64,000 nucleotides of DNA from Rhea pennata (GCF_028389875.1 NW_026907675.1:5084001-5148000); one strand, 5' to 3'. Positions 1 to 19,540 are shown, numbered from the stretch's first letter. Notes: generated from the letters alone by a model not told the origin. A program made the numbers and translations.

Positions 1-424
1 CACACCATGACACTTCTTGCACACCTAGAGGCAAAGGAGTTTTAGCTGGGATAGCAGACAAGGCTGAGCAGCTCAGTCCTTTGACAGGGCTCTCTGGGGA
101 GACACTGCTGACATCAGGTCAATGGGTCAAGCCTCAGCCAGCCAGCAAAAGGCTGCAGCTATGTGCTGAGAAGAAGTGGAGAGCGCTCGAGCCAAACTCT
201 CCTCATCATATTCCCACTGCATCACATCAGTCAGAGAAGTAAGGTTGGGCTGCTCGGTTTCAAGGAGCAGAGAGCAGCTTCAGCCCTCCTGCTGCAGCCT
301 GCCACATCAAGGGCAGGCTCCCGCAGCACGGCCGCCCAGCACTCATCAAGTCCTGCAGCAGGTAGGCCATTAGCTTCTTCTGCAGCGCTTCCACCAGTGC
401 CATTTCAATGGAATCCGAGTCATA
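1..424. repeat. Direct repeat, copy 1 (POLE 3' segment)
   Basis: Identical to 38101-38524 except at positions 106, 212 and 213, so 421 of 424 bases match in direct orientation at an offset of exactly 38,100. The repeat probably continues to the left of the window. At the right end, identity stops between 424 and 425, inside a POLE exon. Confidence 0.97.
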
Positions 425-1206
425 CTGGGCCTGGCAGTTGGAGCATACCCAACTGGGCAGCACTGACCCATCCGAGGGGCAGAGAGAAGGGAGATGAACA
501 CCAGTGTGACTCTTCCCAAGAGAAAGCATGGTGCAGCCTCAGCCCTCGCAGCCTAACAAGAGCATTCAGAGAGCCCCGAGTGCCAGGAAGCCATAACCAA
601 TTTCGGGAGGGGATAAAGCATCAGCCAAAGCACCAGCACACCTCAAACTGTCACAGGCAGCTAGGAAAGGGGATGAGCAGAAAATAACCTTGAAGGGAGG
701 TTTATCGCTGTCATGGAACCAAGCAGACCTTCAAAGCAAAAGGACTGAGAGAGAGAGAAAGATGGACAACATGTGAGTGAATGATAGGCCGAGAGCACAA
801 CCATGCTAGGGCCTCTGGTGTCCCCAAGAGGGACTTAATGCATGCAGCCAGGGCAAAGGGGATTTCCTGGGAAAGGAAGGCTGTACCTGCGAGAGGGCAG
901 GGTCCTTGCACAGGTCCAAGTCCCTGCAAAAATTGCACTTCCTGCAGATGACTTCAGGGAGCATGTAGGAGCAGCAAGGGTCCCGAAACTGGGCTTCTTC
1001 TGAGAACTCACCCACCTCAATGAGGCGCAGCAGGTCCCGGCGCAGTTTGTTTACTTGGTTAGTTATACTGGCATCCAGGGACAACACCTACAGGAGACAG
1101 TGTTAGGTAAGGCCACCAGCAGAGAAGACGGTCCTCACGGGGACTCACTCTGATGCGAGTGCTAGCTGGGCAAAACAAACTGATTGTAGAATTGCAACAG
1201 ATTCTT

Positions 1207-1243
1207 AAAAAAAAAAAAGAAGAAGAAGAAAAAAAAAAAGAAG
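1207..1243. repeat. A-rich / GAA simple repeat in POLE pseudogene intron
   Basis: Runs of A interrupted by GAAGAAGAAG. It lies just upstream, in transcription sense, of the 887-1087 exon and gives that intron a long pyrimidine tract on the minus strand. Confidence 0.8.
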
Positions 1244-1605
1244 AAAGCACAGCCCACCCCACTAACCTTGTAGATGTATTTGATGAACTCTAGAGCTGGG
1301 TTGTTGAGTGGCAAGTAGGAGCCAGGTAGCACTGAGAACATGTCTGAGGGCTCAGTGGCATTATGGGAACCAGCCATCTTCTTCTGGATCTTCTGAGTGA
1401 CGGTGAAGAAGCTCTGCGTGAGCTCGTTGGTCACATAATCCTGTGAGAAAGTGATCACGCCTGGAGAGGAGGAGCAGAGAGAGCTCTTGAGCCATACGGA
1501 AGCATATGGGGACAGCAAGGTGGGCAGCTCTCTTCCTGCTGCAGGACTGGCCCAGCAGTGCTGCACACAGCTCTCCCATGGCTAACTGTGGCTAACCGTA
1601 CTCAC

Positions 1606-3970
1606 CAGGCATGGCTCCCGTCTCTCCCAATGCCTCCTGGGACACCTGGCTCGTGGCCCTCCTCTTGATGGGAGCGCTCCGAGGGGCATTGTGCTGCAGC
1701 TCCTCGCTCCTCCTTCATGCTGTGGTACACAGCCACAATGTAGGCTGCAGAGACACGTAAGAAAAGCTCCAGATGCAGTCCACGATGGGAGAGTGGCACA
1801 AGCGCGACTGTGCTTGTCGACTCTCCTGGGGCACCAATGACTAATCAGGAACTAGTGACCTTCTTCCCCTCTCTGAGAGAGTTCACACTGGCGCTGAAAC
1901 CACCCAAACAATGATATTTACAGACATGGAGGTGGTTCCTTCTGTATCACATCCAGCACAGTGCAATCTTTGACTGTAAGGGGTTCTTTGGATCAACATC
2001 AGAACCTTCTCAGTAGCACAGAGAGCTTCAAGAAGCTGTGGGGAATGCTGTGGATATGGCTTGGGCAGCAGTAGGGTGCGGATAGCTCTAATCACCAGAG
2101 GTAACATTCAAAGTAGGACCAGGCGAGCAGCAGACTGCACTCACCCAACACAATCCTGAGGAAGCAGTTCTGACAGGAGGCAGCCTGGGGGAGAAACTGC
2201 ACGATGTTCCAACTATTCTCTAGCAAGTCATCCACATTTGCTTCTCCATCCTCCTCCTCTTCTTCCTTGTCCTCCTCTTCCTCACTGTCCTCATCCAATA
2301 CTTGACTCTTGCTAGTGTCCTGCTGGAATGGCGCACAAGCCATGCCCAGGCTTTCGGTTGGTGATGTCGTAGCAGTTCCCTATATCCAAACCAATAGCTC
2401 CCTGCTCAACTCAACCCACTGCACCCCTGTCTCTGCAGGACTGAGCACTTCCCATCTCTTACCTCCCCAGAGTGGACGCTAGAACGCACTCTTCCCTTGA
2501 TACCTTCGTAATTTGCTGGATCCATCCAGAGCAGGAATTCCCAGCAGCGGCAGAAGGAAATAGTCAGAGAGTGAAAGATCTCCTTTGAGTGGATGCTGGA
2601 GGCAAGAGACTGCAGTCACACACAATGTTGGCATCTTCCCTAGCTAATAACCTTCTCCATGGGAGGCAATGAGGAGCAGGCGATGTTAGCAAGAGAGCAG
2701 TTCACTTCTCACATCCAACCATGCTTCAGCAAATGGACTCAGTACAGAAGGCTGCAGAGCAGTCATTAGCAGAACTAAGGGCTGCAGAGGAATCATACCC
2801 ACGCTTCAACTGCCTCTTGTGTCAAGATGCCTGTCTTAGGAGCCTACACATCATAGTATTCTAGAGATGCCTGCTGGATCACATCAAAACTGATACTCAC
2901 GCTGGAACCTTCTTCCATGTCATTGATGTGATGGGACTGTAACACTGTGTTTACAGCCAAGCTCTGAATATCCGGCTCCAGACACACTGTGAACAAACAC
3001 AACCTGTCAACGGGCAAGCAGGGCAGAGAACCAGCAAGGACACAATCCCCTCTCCAGGTATGATGAATGCACCCACTTGCCAGGACTTTCCACAAGTTGT
3101 AAGAGCTCTTTACAGGTCTTGCTGCATCTACCGAGTGCAACATCAAGATATTCATATCAGGAAATGGTGAAAGCCTATATGGTACTGCAGCAGCACGGGA
3201 AACTGTGCTGCTCTCCAGACTGCCACACACCTTGTATTACAGGCTTTAAAGGACACTTTTGGCACATGGCCAGACCTCTCCCCTCTCTGGCTGTGATGCT
3301 ATGTATGGATGGCCCCATTCACTGCACAGCTAAACAGCATAGCACCTTCCAACAAAACTTGGATCTACTTCCCCTCCAGGGGCCACCAGCTTTTTCTGGA
3401 AACTGCAGCAGAGGTGCTCAGAACAACTATCAGTCAGCTTGTTTTGCATCACAGAAAGATTCATCCTAGCGACCACCAGAAGTGATCTTCTGAATGTTGC
3501 TATGAGAGGCCACAAACTAGGAAATAATCTGTATTTAAATGCCTACCTGCATTTTCTTCTATTGCATACAGGACCTTCTATCCCCAGGAGATGCCAATTG
3601 CATATATCCTGTCCAGATCATCATTGCTCAACTTCTGAAGCTGTCAGCAACTGCAGAACTGCTCAGATACTCTTCTGCCACTGCAGCCATCCTTCTCCTG
3701 AGCTCATGGAAGAGCACTTAGCTCTGCTCCCACTCAGTGCTATCCTACCTGTGGAGTAGCAGCCAGGGTTGCTTATCTCCACTGAGGCTCTCTTGTCAAA
3801 CTCCATAACTAAACGGTTATCATCAGCCTCTTTACCCCCCAGCTCTGGGCGGGCCGTGGGTGAGAGCCACAGCAAATGGTTGTGGCGACGGACGTGGCGG
3901 GAGAAAAACAGGTCAGAACCAAAAGGTAGACATGTCATCAGGGAGATTCCCAATGGGGATGTGGTAATAT
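1606..3970 (-). pseudogene. POLE: POLE pseudogene exons with frameshifts and missing exons
   Basis: Exon 3749-3970 starts [16 protein letters not shown] and then has an extra T (four T near 3920-3923), which shifts the frame into TGA; the downstream peptide [19 protein letters not shown] resumes in the other frame. The exon at about 2850-2988 encodes [20 protein letters not shown] to [10 protein letters not shown] and then runs into a stop. About 120 codons that follow in POLE were not found in 2596-2850. Exon 2463-2595 encodes [20 protein letters not shown]. Exon 2145-2322 has an acidic Glu/Asp run and [20 protein letters not shown]. Exon 1606-1744 starts AYIVAVYHSMKEE and then has a 7-bp tandem duplication (GAGGAGC twice), shifting the frame. 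Confidence 0.88.
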
Positions 3971-4178
3971 CTGAGGAAAGGAAAGAGGTACAGTCATCGG
4001 CGTAAACACATCAACAGAAGAACTGTGCCAGCATCATATTTGCTTGTCCCAACAAGGGCAAAAGCACAGAAGGTGAAAGCATCTGGCCTCATCTTGGCCT
4101 CAGGCTCCCGCAGTCTCCCTTTCCCACCCAAGCACGAACAAAGTAACCTCTCTAGGGGAATGTGGCCACCTCAGGCAC

Positions 4179-7100
4179 CTGCCCTCCTCAAAAGCCTGGG
4201 ATAGGCATGTGTCCAAGTTGAGGCAGTGGCGGATCACGCGGCAGGCTGCACGGCGCTGCCAGTCCAGGACTGAATAGCTGACGGCATCTGTTACTCGGAC
4301 AGGGACCAAAGGAAACTCCTCGATGATGGGAATCCCACTTGCCAGTCGTTTCAGGTCCCAGTTAGACTGCACAGCAAGAAGTGTGGGGCCCCGGCGCTCA
4401 TCCTACACAAAGGAGGAGAGGACATGCCCTGGTACATCCCTTCAGCCGGCACCTCTGCTCAGCAGGAAACCAGCTGTGTGAATGAGTGCTCACATGCCCC
4501 ATTCCTGTAGTGGTCCCTGGTCCTCCACACAGTAGAGACAGTGTACTCAGAGTCTCTTGAAGCACCTCCCACTGAATAACCAGCTCCACAACTGAGAGCT
4601 GGGGTTTGGGGGTATGATCTAGCCTCACTGCTTGCATTGCGCTATGTAAGCTCACCCCAGGCAAGCCAGAGCCCGCAGGCAACATCCATTTTTACCCTTC
4701 AACTTTGGAGCACTAGCTGTGTGCAGAGAGCTATGCTTAGAGGCTGTTTGAACTGCTGGACCAATGCCTTCCATGCAATGTTTTCCTCCTCCCAGGTACC
4801 TGCGCTGACAAGGTCTCAGTGGGGACCTTCCTCATGCCCTCAGCTCATACCTTGCAGCCCTGCAGGAGCCGCTGAATGGCTCTGTAGACTGTCTTGAGGT
4901 CAGTCTCAGCACGCACTTCAAAGGTGTGCTTGTCTGGAAGCAGTAGTTCTTCGCCCACTTTTTCCAGCACAGCACTGCGCTCCGATGAGTACATGTTGGT
5001 GAGGTTTGGCATCTGGTTGCTGCGTACCTGTACCAAATGCAAACGTGATCAGAGGGAACAGGGTTCAAAAGAGACAGGCTCCAGGCTGCAAATTTCAAGG
5101 AAGCTCTTTCCTCTACACATCACAATGCTTCACGTGACAGTTGAGGAACAGACCTGCTTGGTACACTTCAAAATACGAGAATCCCTGCTGCACAGCAGTA
5201 GACATCTGTGTCTGTGCAAAGAAACCGCTCAGCTCCAAACTGCTGCCTGATCCCCTTGCGTTCCCTCCCAAGCCTTTAAGCCCTACTCTTACCGTGTCCA
5301 GCACAAACACTGCAGCTTTGCACTGAGAGGGGATGAAAAGGCCAAAGAGAGCTTTGTTGCCCTGGGAGCTCTGGTAGAGGTAGATGTGGCAAATACTTCC
5401 TAGAGACACAGAGCAAACATGCAGCATCAATAGTATCTTCAAGCTATTTGGTCCTGGGTACACTGACAAGCCTTCTCCTAGGGTGCCTTACCTGGCTCCA
5501 GCTAAGTAAACTGAGCCAGAGAGCGCATTTCCAGGTGTTCAGTGTCAAAAGTGTCAGCCTCTCGCCCTGTGAGGTGTCTGACAAGCTGCCTGCTGACCAT
5601 GCACACGCAACCCAGCTGGATCAGGGCTCAGAATTGTAACGGCACCTGTAGTGACAGGGACACTCAGATAATTCTCAAGCCACCAAGTTTTGAACTGCTT
5701 AACGAATCAATATCTTCATTAAAAGCAGGCATCCCAGCTGCCCATCTTCATTTCAGACTTACAGCATTAGAAGCACCAGTACATTTAATCTTGGTCTCAC
5801 TGCTTTCGTATGTCTACTACTGAATACAGTTTAGGTTCTTCTTTGCTCTTTCTGAACTTTAAAAAGTGGTATCCTATCCTTCTTTATGGAATACAGAGGT
5901 TTTATCACTGCATCCTGGCCTATGTACATGCCACATGCTGGGGTTTTCCTCATCTTTACTCGAAAGAACTCCCATACCTTTGCAGTTCAACTGCTAACAA
6001 GACGGTTCTGGTTTGGTTTAGAGGAAACTCACTCTTCCCGTTCAAGTGCCATCTTTTCCCAGAGTCTCCTAATTTCAAATAAATCTAAACCTCTTTCCCC
6101 TAAGGGGTTGGAAACCAAACAAGTATCTTTGCTCATATAAAACTGGGCACATTTCTGAGAAAGCTACTCGAGAGGGTCTTTCGTTTTAGCGTCTTACTAA
6201 CTTGTTTCATTTTGAGCTCCCATGCCTCTATCTGTGCCATTGGTACACAGACCAGTCAGCTACCACTCAGCACTCCTTAAAGGATGAGGAAGGAAAACGA
6301 GCACCTGGAAGTGTTACCTGAGTCTCATACACTCCCTCAGCGTCTGGAGCAGACAGGTCTGCATTGATTTCATTGATGTGCTCTTGGTACGCGTCTTCAG
6401 GGACTGAGTAGTCGTAGAGATTGTAAACCAAGTTTGAGCGGGGCAAGATCCAGTTCACCTGCCAGGAAAACAGACACACTCAGCAGGGCACCTTGCTTCA
6501 GGCCGTGCTCCTCCCAACAGCAGGGGAATCTTAAAGGGCAGCAAGGAGTTGTAGTTTGAGCCAGCCTTATGTTTCCAGAAACATGCTGACTCAGGAAGCA
6601 ATCCAGCTGCTGGTGCTGGTCATTCCTAAGGCAGTTCGCGGGATTTATGCTTTGTCCACATTGCAGTAACTGTCAACCTGCTTTCTGGTCAGGCTGAGAT
6701 TAGCAGCAGGCAAAAGGGACTGCATTAAGGCGCATTAGCAGGGCTGGACAGGGAGGTCTTGTGAGGCAAACTGCCCGTAGTATCTGCCCGCAGTGGCTGG
6801 AGCAACTTACATGAATTCAACCAGCTGTTTTCCCTTGTAGAAGCAGCAGGGTCAAAAACATGACCCCCACCTTCCTGTAGACAGCTCCCTCCTCTGGTTT
6901 TGCAACGCGCTGATTGACATAGAACACTCTTGGGATGCTCAGTCTGATACAGTGCAGGTCGCTTCTGATCACTGCCCACAGCCTCAACCAGCCAGCCTGG
7001 CTGCTCTCAGCAATCTGCAGGACAGGGTGATTTAAGTTAGCTTTGCTGGAGAGATGCAACCCATTCTTAGCTCTTACACACACGCCATGGAGCACTTCTG

Positions 7101-8706
7101 GGATCTTCAAAGGCTCTACTACCTATGTCTTCGTTCTCCAAATAAGGAGCAACTGGTGACCACAAAGACAGCAGTGGACCCAAAGATTCATTGCTCTCAG
7201 CTCTGGCATCTCCACATCCTGCTATTGTCCTACAGGTACAGTGAAAAAAACTGTTCTGCCAGAGGAAACGTCAGAACATGAATGAAGACAGCTCTGACTG
7301 ATCTGCAGGCAGCACGTTGCATTGTGCTTCTGAAGGGAAGAGGACACCTGGTAAAGGCTCAAACACATCTCTTAGCTTTGGGCTAGCATTAGCTAACAAA
7401 TTCATGCCATTGTCTGACTTTAGCCAAAGCATTTGGACATGCTGGATTAGGTGTCCCATCTCCAGCTCATGGTTACACACAGAGTCAAAGGCTGCATGTG
7501 ACCTTAAACCAAACAAGACTTTTCTGGAAGATGAGAAGTGTCACAACAAGAGGCTGGGTCTCAGATAGCAGAGGCAACCAAGCATAACAAGAAATTAAGA
7601 AAATGCTTGGATTGTACCATCAACTTCTTCATGCTCGCATTGACTAAATCTAGGATTCAAGGCACACTTGCCCAGCTCCTCAGCTGAGCTTGCCCCACAC
7701 AGGGTCTACATAGAAGTCCCAGATTTGCAATCAAGCACAATCACTTGAGGACCTCACTTCCTTACAAAGCTTCTCTGAGCCTGAGGCTATGCAGTCCCAC
7801 ATGACCTTCAAGGAGGTAAAACTAAAGTAGGATTGAGGTTAGCTGTCCCTGAAGTTCAAGGTTTGACTACAGGTATTGCAAACATGAGGCACAGGGCACT
7901 GAACAGGCCTCTGTGAGGGGTTAAGAGTGGGCCTGCCTTGCTGCCTGGTACCTGCACAATCTGCCAGGGCAAGTCCAGGATGCCGCGTGCCGTCCTGTAC
8001 ACGTAGCTGCTCAGTCCTTTGGAGAGGGTATCACGGATTATGCCTCCGCCTGTCATCACTCCACCATCCTCCAGGCGCCGCTTCTTCCGATGCTCCTGGT
8101 GCTGCCAAGCCTGCAGCTCCCATTTCTTCTTGTGGTAGCACAGCCAGACCAGATGTTCTTCCTAATCAGAGAGAGAGTACATGAACAGGAACCACAGAAA
8201 TTAGCACGCATCTCCTACACATGAGGATCAAGCAACATAAAGCCGAGCCCTTCCACCTTCAGATCCTGATCATGTTACTGGCATAGCTGTGAAGTTGCCA
8301 TTGGCCTGACTTTCTCTGCTAGTGGGACTCTCCCGGTAACATTTCCCTTTGTAGTTTTCAGTCATAGAAGCACAGAGGGTTTCAATAAACATGCAGCTTG
8401 CTACGCCCTGTTCCCTAGCTAGCTAGGCAGATGATCATACTCCTAGGATGTTTCCTGGATTCCTCCTGCCCAGTCTACTTCACTTACCTTAGTAGTCCCA
8501 TGGCAGCAGGTGGGTCCAGGATCTCTCGCCAGGACTGCGACAGTTCCAGATACTGGAACATCTGCTGGCTTTCCTCTGCCGTACAGACCCGCTTCTGTTT
8601 ATTTGCAACTGGAACCAACGGCTGAAGGGGCTTAGCAGCCCCCAAATCCTCTACGTCTCCAATCTGGGAGCTCGGTGTTCCCCCCTGGTGCTGGTTAGCA
8701 AGGACC
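4179..8706 (-). pseudogene. POLE: POLE pseudogene exons, C-terminal half (inactive polymerase fold)
   Basis: Exons: 8488-8706 (poorly conserved linker, VLANQHQGG to LSQSWREILDPP), 7952-8161 (EEHLVWLCYHKKKWELQA to GILDLPWQIVQ), 6871-7014 ([20 protein letters not shown] to EEGAVYRK), 6318-6458 ([20 protein letters not shown] to EGVYETQ), 5492-5645, 5293-5399 (SICHIYLYQ to AVFVLDT), 4851-5027 ([15 protein letters not shown] to [12 protein letters not shown]) and 4179-4402 ([18 protein letters not shown] to [13 protein letters not shown]). Most have gt/ag ends and are open. Exon 5492-5645 has two stops: TGA at 5628-5630 for Arg (a CGA to TGA change) and TAG at 5502-5504 for Tyr in AQF-S-Y-LEP. 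Confidence 0.9.
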
Positions 8707-8804
8707 TGAGAGAAACGACAGCAGGAAGTTTTGGGTGCTGAGGACACAGTATCAGCAAGAGAGGCCCATCAGCACAGCCAGCTCCTTTCTCTCACTCTTA
8801 TTAC

Positions 8805-11607
8805 CTGTCTCTTGCCTTCAGAAGTGAAGAGCTCATTCATTTTCTTTTGTCTGTGCACTCCCCGGAGTCTTCTAGCTTGAGAGACATGGAACAGTTCTCT
8901 GAGATCAGCTCAAACAGCTCTCAGTCAGGCATGTTGGCAGCCTGAAAAAAGGAACAAGGGGAAAAAAATCACTATCAGGAACCTAATGATCAAACCTCGT
9001 TGCTATTATATACATGGAACATTTAAACCGATTGATATGGCTGTCTTTATGAGGAGTTTGTGAGCAATCTCTGCTCCAGTTGCCAACACGACCTATGGAA
9101 CATAGAGATCATGGACATGAGGTCTGCATCAAAACTCCTGCTGTGAATGCAACACTTTGAAATGATGTTGTACGGCAAACTCTTAGTGGGCCCAGCTCTG
9201 TAGTGCCAGATGCAAAATACAAAGGGGAAGTGCTCCCAATAAACTCCCAAGCAGAGCAGTCGCTCCGGCTTTTCATCTCTCCTGCTCCCCGGTTTGAGGC
9301 TCTGTTTTCTGGCATTGTCTCTGCTCTTGCTGGTTATTTTAAAGCTAATCTCTTCTGGCCTCCTCAGAAAAGATTCTGCAGGCAAATGGTTCTGCCATCC
9401 TCTGTCTCAGTGAGTGGCTCTAGAGAAAGTCCTTGGTGCAAGAGGGCCACCACGCTACCTCTGTGAAAGAGGTGACTGGAGGACAACGCTTACCCACAAT
9501 TAAGCGGTAACAGCTGACAAAAGTGCTGTAACAAGGTCTGGTGCTAAAAGACCCTAAAGAGCAGCCCTAGAGAATCAAAGAGGCAGAAATTACATACAAA
9601 CAGCCATCAGAGGCACAATGGACCAACCATTCTCCACAAAGTCCATCCTCCCTACAGTGTTAGGGTAGCTTTGACCTTCTCTGGCCCCAACCTGGCAAGA
9701 CAAACATGCAGGGGATGCATATCCTGCAAACCCTACACTCACCTTGCTCTACAGTACATCCAACCAGTAATCAGCCACCTTGGCTACAGAGGCAGAGACC
9801 TCCTCCAGTGTGGTGCCTTTCAGAAAGGCCTCAAATACAGAAGACTGGAATATCTTCACCAACTGCAGCTCTCCCCATTGCTTCACCTCAAACCCTTTCA
9901 GTTCAGCCAAGGATCCATCTTCATTGAAGACTGCATACCTAGGATATAGACCAGGTTTTGCACAAGCTCTGTGCCAAGGAACACATCTCCCAGGATGCTG
10001 CTTACTACCCTCCTGCCAAAGTACTTCTAGTATTGCCAAACCAGGCAGCCACCAGGTAAATTAATCCAAGCTGTGGGGCTCTGGACTACCATGATCTAGG
10101 CATATTTACACAGCTAGAGACAATAACATCATGAACTACTTCACCTCCAGCTGCAAAAGCACATCAGCCTCTGCCCCCAACTTGCCAATTCTAACTGGCA
10201 AAATGTTCTTAAATGCACACAAATAAAGGGCAAGAAGTGAGAGTCAGGGTTAGAGGAGTAGAGAAGTGGAGTGAAATACTAGGAAAAGCCTTATACAGGA
10301 GAATGAAGCTTTGTTTGGAAAACAGGAGTGGACGCTGGCAAAATGGACTCAGAGGAAACCGGACATTGCTATCGAAACAACTATGACAACACACTGCCCT
10401 CTTTTCTTCTGTCATGTTTCTTGGATTTCACATGCCTGCCAATTATTTGTATGGCTCAATACAACCATCACAGGAAGCTTCAGTGGAACAGAGTGAGACT
10501 CAAGCGTACATACTTTGTCACCCCTCCTCCAGGCAGTCTTTTCTTCCTCAGCTGGCAGCGGTACCTGCCAGCCAGCTCCACACTACTGCTCTTTCCACTT
10601 GGAGAGTAGCAAGAAATAAGTGCACTTGCTGACATCCCAAGAATCACAGGAAAAAAATCAAGGGCCCCTGAGATAAAGACTCCTATGAGCAGAGTTCATT
10701 CAGTGCTTGACATCCTCTTGACTTCTGCGATAGACTCCCTTGGCATGCAAAGGCACTCACAGTGGATGCTGGAGTTCATCCAACAGAGACATTCAAGCAG
10801 AAACATAGTCTTGTACGAACAGAGAGTGCTGGAGGACAGTGACAGTATTTTCTGAACCCAGACCCAGGTCTGTGGGCAGTCCTCTCGTGATTGCTCGTGC
10901 TCGTATTTAAGCAGGCTGCATGAGAAAGTCAGTGAAGTCAAGTGCAATTGCTTTTCTATACCATGATGGCACTGGCAAGATCCACTCCTTCCCCTAGATG
11001 GGGATTAAAGTGGAAACCTCTGGGAAAAGTATTACTAGAGTTCTGTAAACTTGAGAGAGGGACAGACAGAGATTAGTGAATTTAAAGAGAAAAGATAGAA
11101 AGAAAAACCAAAGTTTGCCTGCACATCTCAGAACCAAACAGGGAGACCATGACTAATCAGAAAGTTTGAGAAGTGCTGTTTTACTGTTATCTTCAGAAAT
11201 TTACTGTCAGATGTGTCAATTAAGGCCAGGGCATAGCTGGATTCAAAGACTGATCTCATGCAGGGAACTTGCCGTTTAAAGACAGCATGATCTCGGTGGT
11301 ACGCAGCAACAAGCAAACCAAACATGCTGCCAGCTCCAGAGGACTGGCAACATGGGGCAAGGACTAACACGACTGAAATGTAGTCAAGGAAAAGGACCCT
11401 CAAGCCCTTCCCTTGGGAAGTGGTGATTTTTCAAGCTTTGAACTCTTACCTTTTCTTCAGCTTCTTGCCTTCCTCCTTGGACACTGAGAGGATCATGGCC
11501 AAGTAGGGCCCATCCACTTCAAAGAAGATGCTGTTCTCTAAGCGTGTGACATAGGTGAGAGAGGCTGGGTCCGCCAGCTCCTAGTACTCATCATTTGTGA
11601 AGCCTTC
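8805..11607 (-). pseudogene. POLE: POLE pseudogene exons, thumb region with stops and an internal deletion
   Basis: Exon 11460-11607 starts EGFTNDEY, then TAG (11581-11583) where POLE has Gln, then [13 protein letters not shown] and [15 protein letters not shown] sequence. Exon 9743-9938 encodes [19 protein letters not shown] to DYWLDVL, then TAG (9749-9751) where POLE has Tyr, then SK and a gt donor. Segment 8805-8941 starts AANMPD, then TGA (8921-8923) for Ser, then ELFELISENCSMSLKLED, and then switches without an intron to KKMNELFTSEGKRQ, which in POLE lies about 140 codons further on. Everything between is absent, so two exons are fused by a deletion. Confidence 0.9.
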
Positions 11608-12356
11608 CTGCCGGCACAGCCGCAACAGAATAGCCTCACTCAACAGCTCGGCTGATTATACGAGCAGATAGCCCCCAGATACATCATCCTGTCTGAAGGG
11701 ATCACTGATGGCCTTTGTTCCTTCCCGATGATGGGAAGGATCAATCCCTGCTCCCCTGAGGGAGCGTAACTTACCCTATCTTAGCAGAGAATAAAGTATC
11801 CTGATTCCTTGTGACCAAGCAACTCCTTGGAAACCTACAGAACAATTTAGCAGGTAGGACTCAAACATGAGACCTGAAGAAAAGTGCAGGAGACTCTAAA
11901 GTCACTTCTTTTGGCTCATAGCCATAAATATCTGAGCAAGCAGAGCATGGGACCTTGTTGTCTTGACTCCTACTGCTTCTGGCAGTCTGTGTACAGAAGC
12001 AGACACCAACCCTGGTCTCTTACACTATACCCTCTCTGCTATATCAGAGTCTCTCCTTCCACTCAAACGCCAGTTTGAGCTATGGGCTGTGCAGGGCAGA
12101 GAGTAGCTGTGTAGCAAGCAAAGCTGTCAGCCCCAACGTCCTGCTCATTACACAGGCGACCAGAGACAAAAGACAGGCTGTCTCTGGGCTGAAGCCAACT
12201 CCGAGAACAAAGATGCATACTCCACTGCCAGTAGAGCTACTCCCTTCACATGAACTGCCTGATTGGCTTGCAGGCCTACAGAAGGCTAAAACATTTTCTT
12301 CCCTTTCACTGTTTTTACCAGACTGTACAGCTGGCTGGTACAGATGCCAGACTCAC

Positions 12357-15841
<3,485 letters not shown>

Positions 15842-16119
15842 CTAGAAGCTTTTCAGAACACAAATTACAGCAAAAACAATGACTATTCTTTGGAAGAAGC
15901 CAGCTAAAGCTATTGCTCTACCTTGGACAGACCTTTCGGCTCTGTACACCTGGCAACTGTAACAGCCTGACTGGATTTCAAACCGAGCCTTATTTTATCC
16001 CCCTGTCCAGGGCAGAAAGTTTATTGTTTGCCGCTAAGGGGATCAAATCGGAGGGACCTCCTAGACCATCTGCAAGACAAAACAGAAAACACCTTCCTGA
16101 CTGGACTGAGGTTACCCAC

Positions 16120-18447
<2,328 letters not shown>

Positions 18448-19537
18448 TTAGGCTGGCCTTATCACCACATCATTATCACCACAGCAGGAAGATGCAAAAG
18501 GTATATTTCTGCATACAAACATCCCAGCATGTAAAGAGTTATCAGTTGGCTTAAGACGACATTCTGCTTTAACCTGAATTACATAAGCCAGCTCCGAATT
18601 AGCAGAAATGGGGAAGATGAGCTCACTGCCACATATCCGCACAGATGCCACTCCGGAGCGGTCAGGAGGCCACTCTTGGCCTACAGAGATCTCCAGGGCT
18701 TTGGCAGAAACCTCATTAAGGTGTCTCCTGGACACTAGCAAAGTACTGCTCCGTTGCAATGCCCCGAGTACTACCGTTTTGCAGAAGTGTAAATAACACA
18801 AATATACAGTGCAACGCCAATGCCAGAAACACATCAAGGAAATTCTATTCTTCCCTAAGCTTAAGTTCTTTCAGGTGTCTGAAATTCAGCAAGATACACT
18901 GACAACTTCTCAAAGACACTGCATTAACTTAAAGGATTTCACAAAGCTCTAACTCAAAGGTTCACTAATACTGCAGATGCCCAGAGATACAGCACCGGGT
19001 GGGAACACCTGAGGCTCCTCTGTAGCCGTCCGGCACATCTCTTCAGGGTCCAGCTCCACTGCATCATAACCCAGTTTTGCTTTCGCTGCTGCTTTCAGGT
19101 TGTGACTTCCCACTGGCAGGTAACTCTCTCTCTTCACCCACCTAGACAGAATAATGAAAATGCCAGTCTATGAAGAGACAGCCCTGCACTTCAGAAAGGG
19201 CTGCTACGTACAAAAAGATCTGGATTACTCTAACAGGGAAAGGTGAGAGCAGAACATCCAAGTGCAGTGGAATAAGAAGCTGCACAGCTTTAGACAGTCT
19301 GCATATCTACCCATGCTCTTAAATCCTGACTCGTACAAATTCTGCTATTCAAATCATTTCTATTGCTCAGATTTTTCCCAACCCTCATACTTCAGAGACT
19401 TCAAAGATAAACGTTTTAACACAGGAGGAGGTATCAGCAGGACTGCAAAGAGAGGCAGTTGTTTTCCAGAGTCTGGACACTGGTCCAATGTGAAAAAACA
19501 TTCAAGTCACAACTGCCAAGACAGACAGCCCTCTCCT

Positions 19538-19540
<3 letters not shown>

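Larger units (their letters stand above)
1..1460 (-). pseudogene. POLE: POLE pseudogene exons, C-terminal zinc-finger region (runs off the window)
   Basis: Exon 1267-1460 encodes [18 protein letters not shown] to [11 protein letters not shown]. Exon 887-1087 encodes [20 protein letters not shown] to [20 protein letters not shown], the first CysX cluster. Exon 347-472 encodes [19 protein letters not shown] to LMAYLLQDL, the next Cys pair. This exon has lost both splice signals: the acceptor reads ccctcg before the first codon and the donor reads atgagt where gtgagt would be expected. Bases 1-24 are the start of the penultimate exon (VCKKCHGV), cut by the window edge. The Cys clusters are the B-subunit/iron-sulfur binding module in functional POLE. 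Confidence 0.88.

Noticed and set aside
11656..11658. TAA in frame with the EGFTND exon of the POLE pseudogene
   Set aside because: The stretch upstream of the exon reads like protein (SAELLSEAILLRLCRQ), but POLE has no such sequence there, and an acceptor (ccggcag) lies right before EGFTND. The TAA is intronic.
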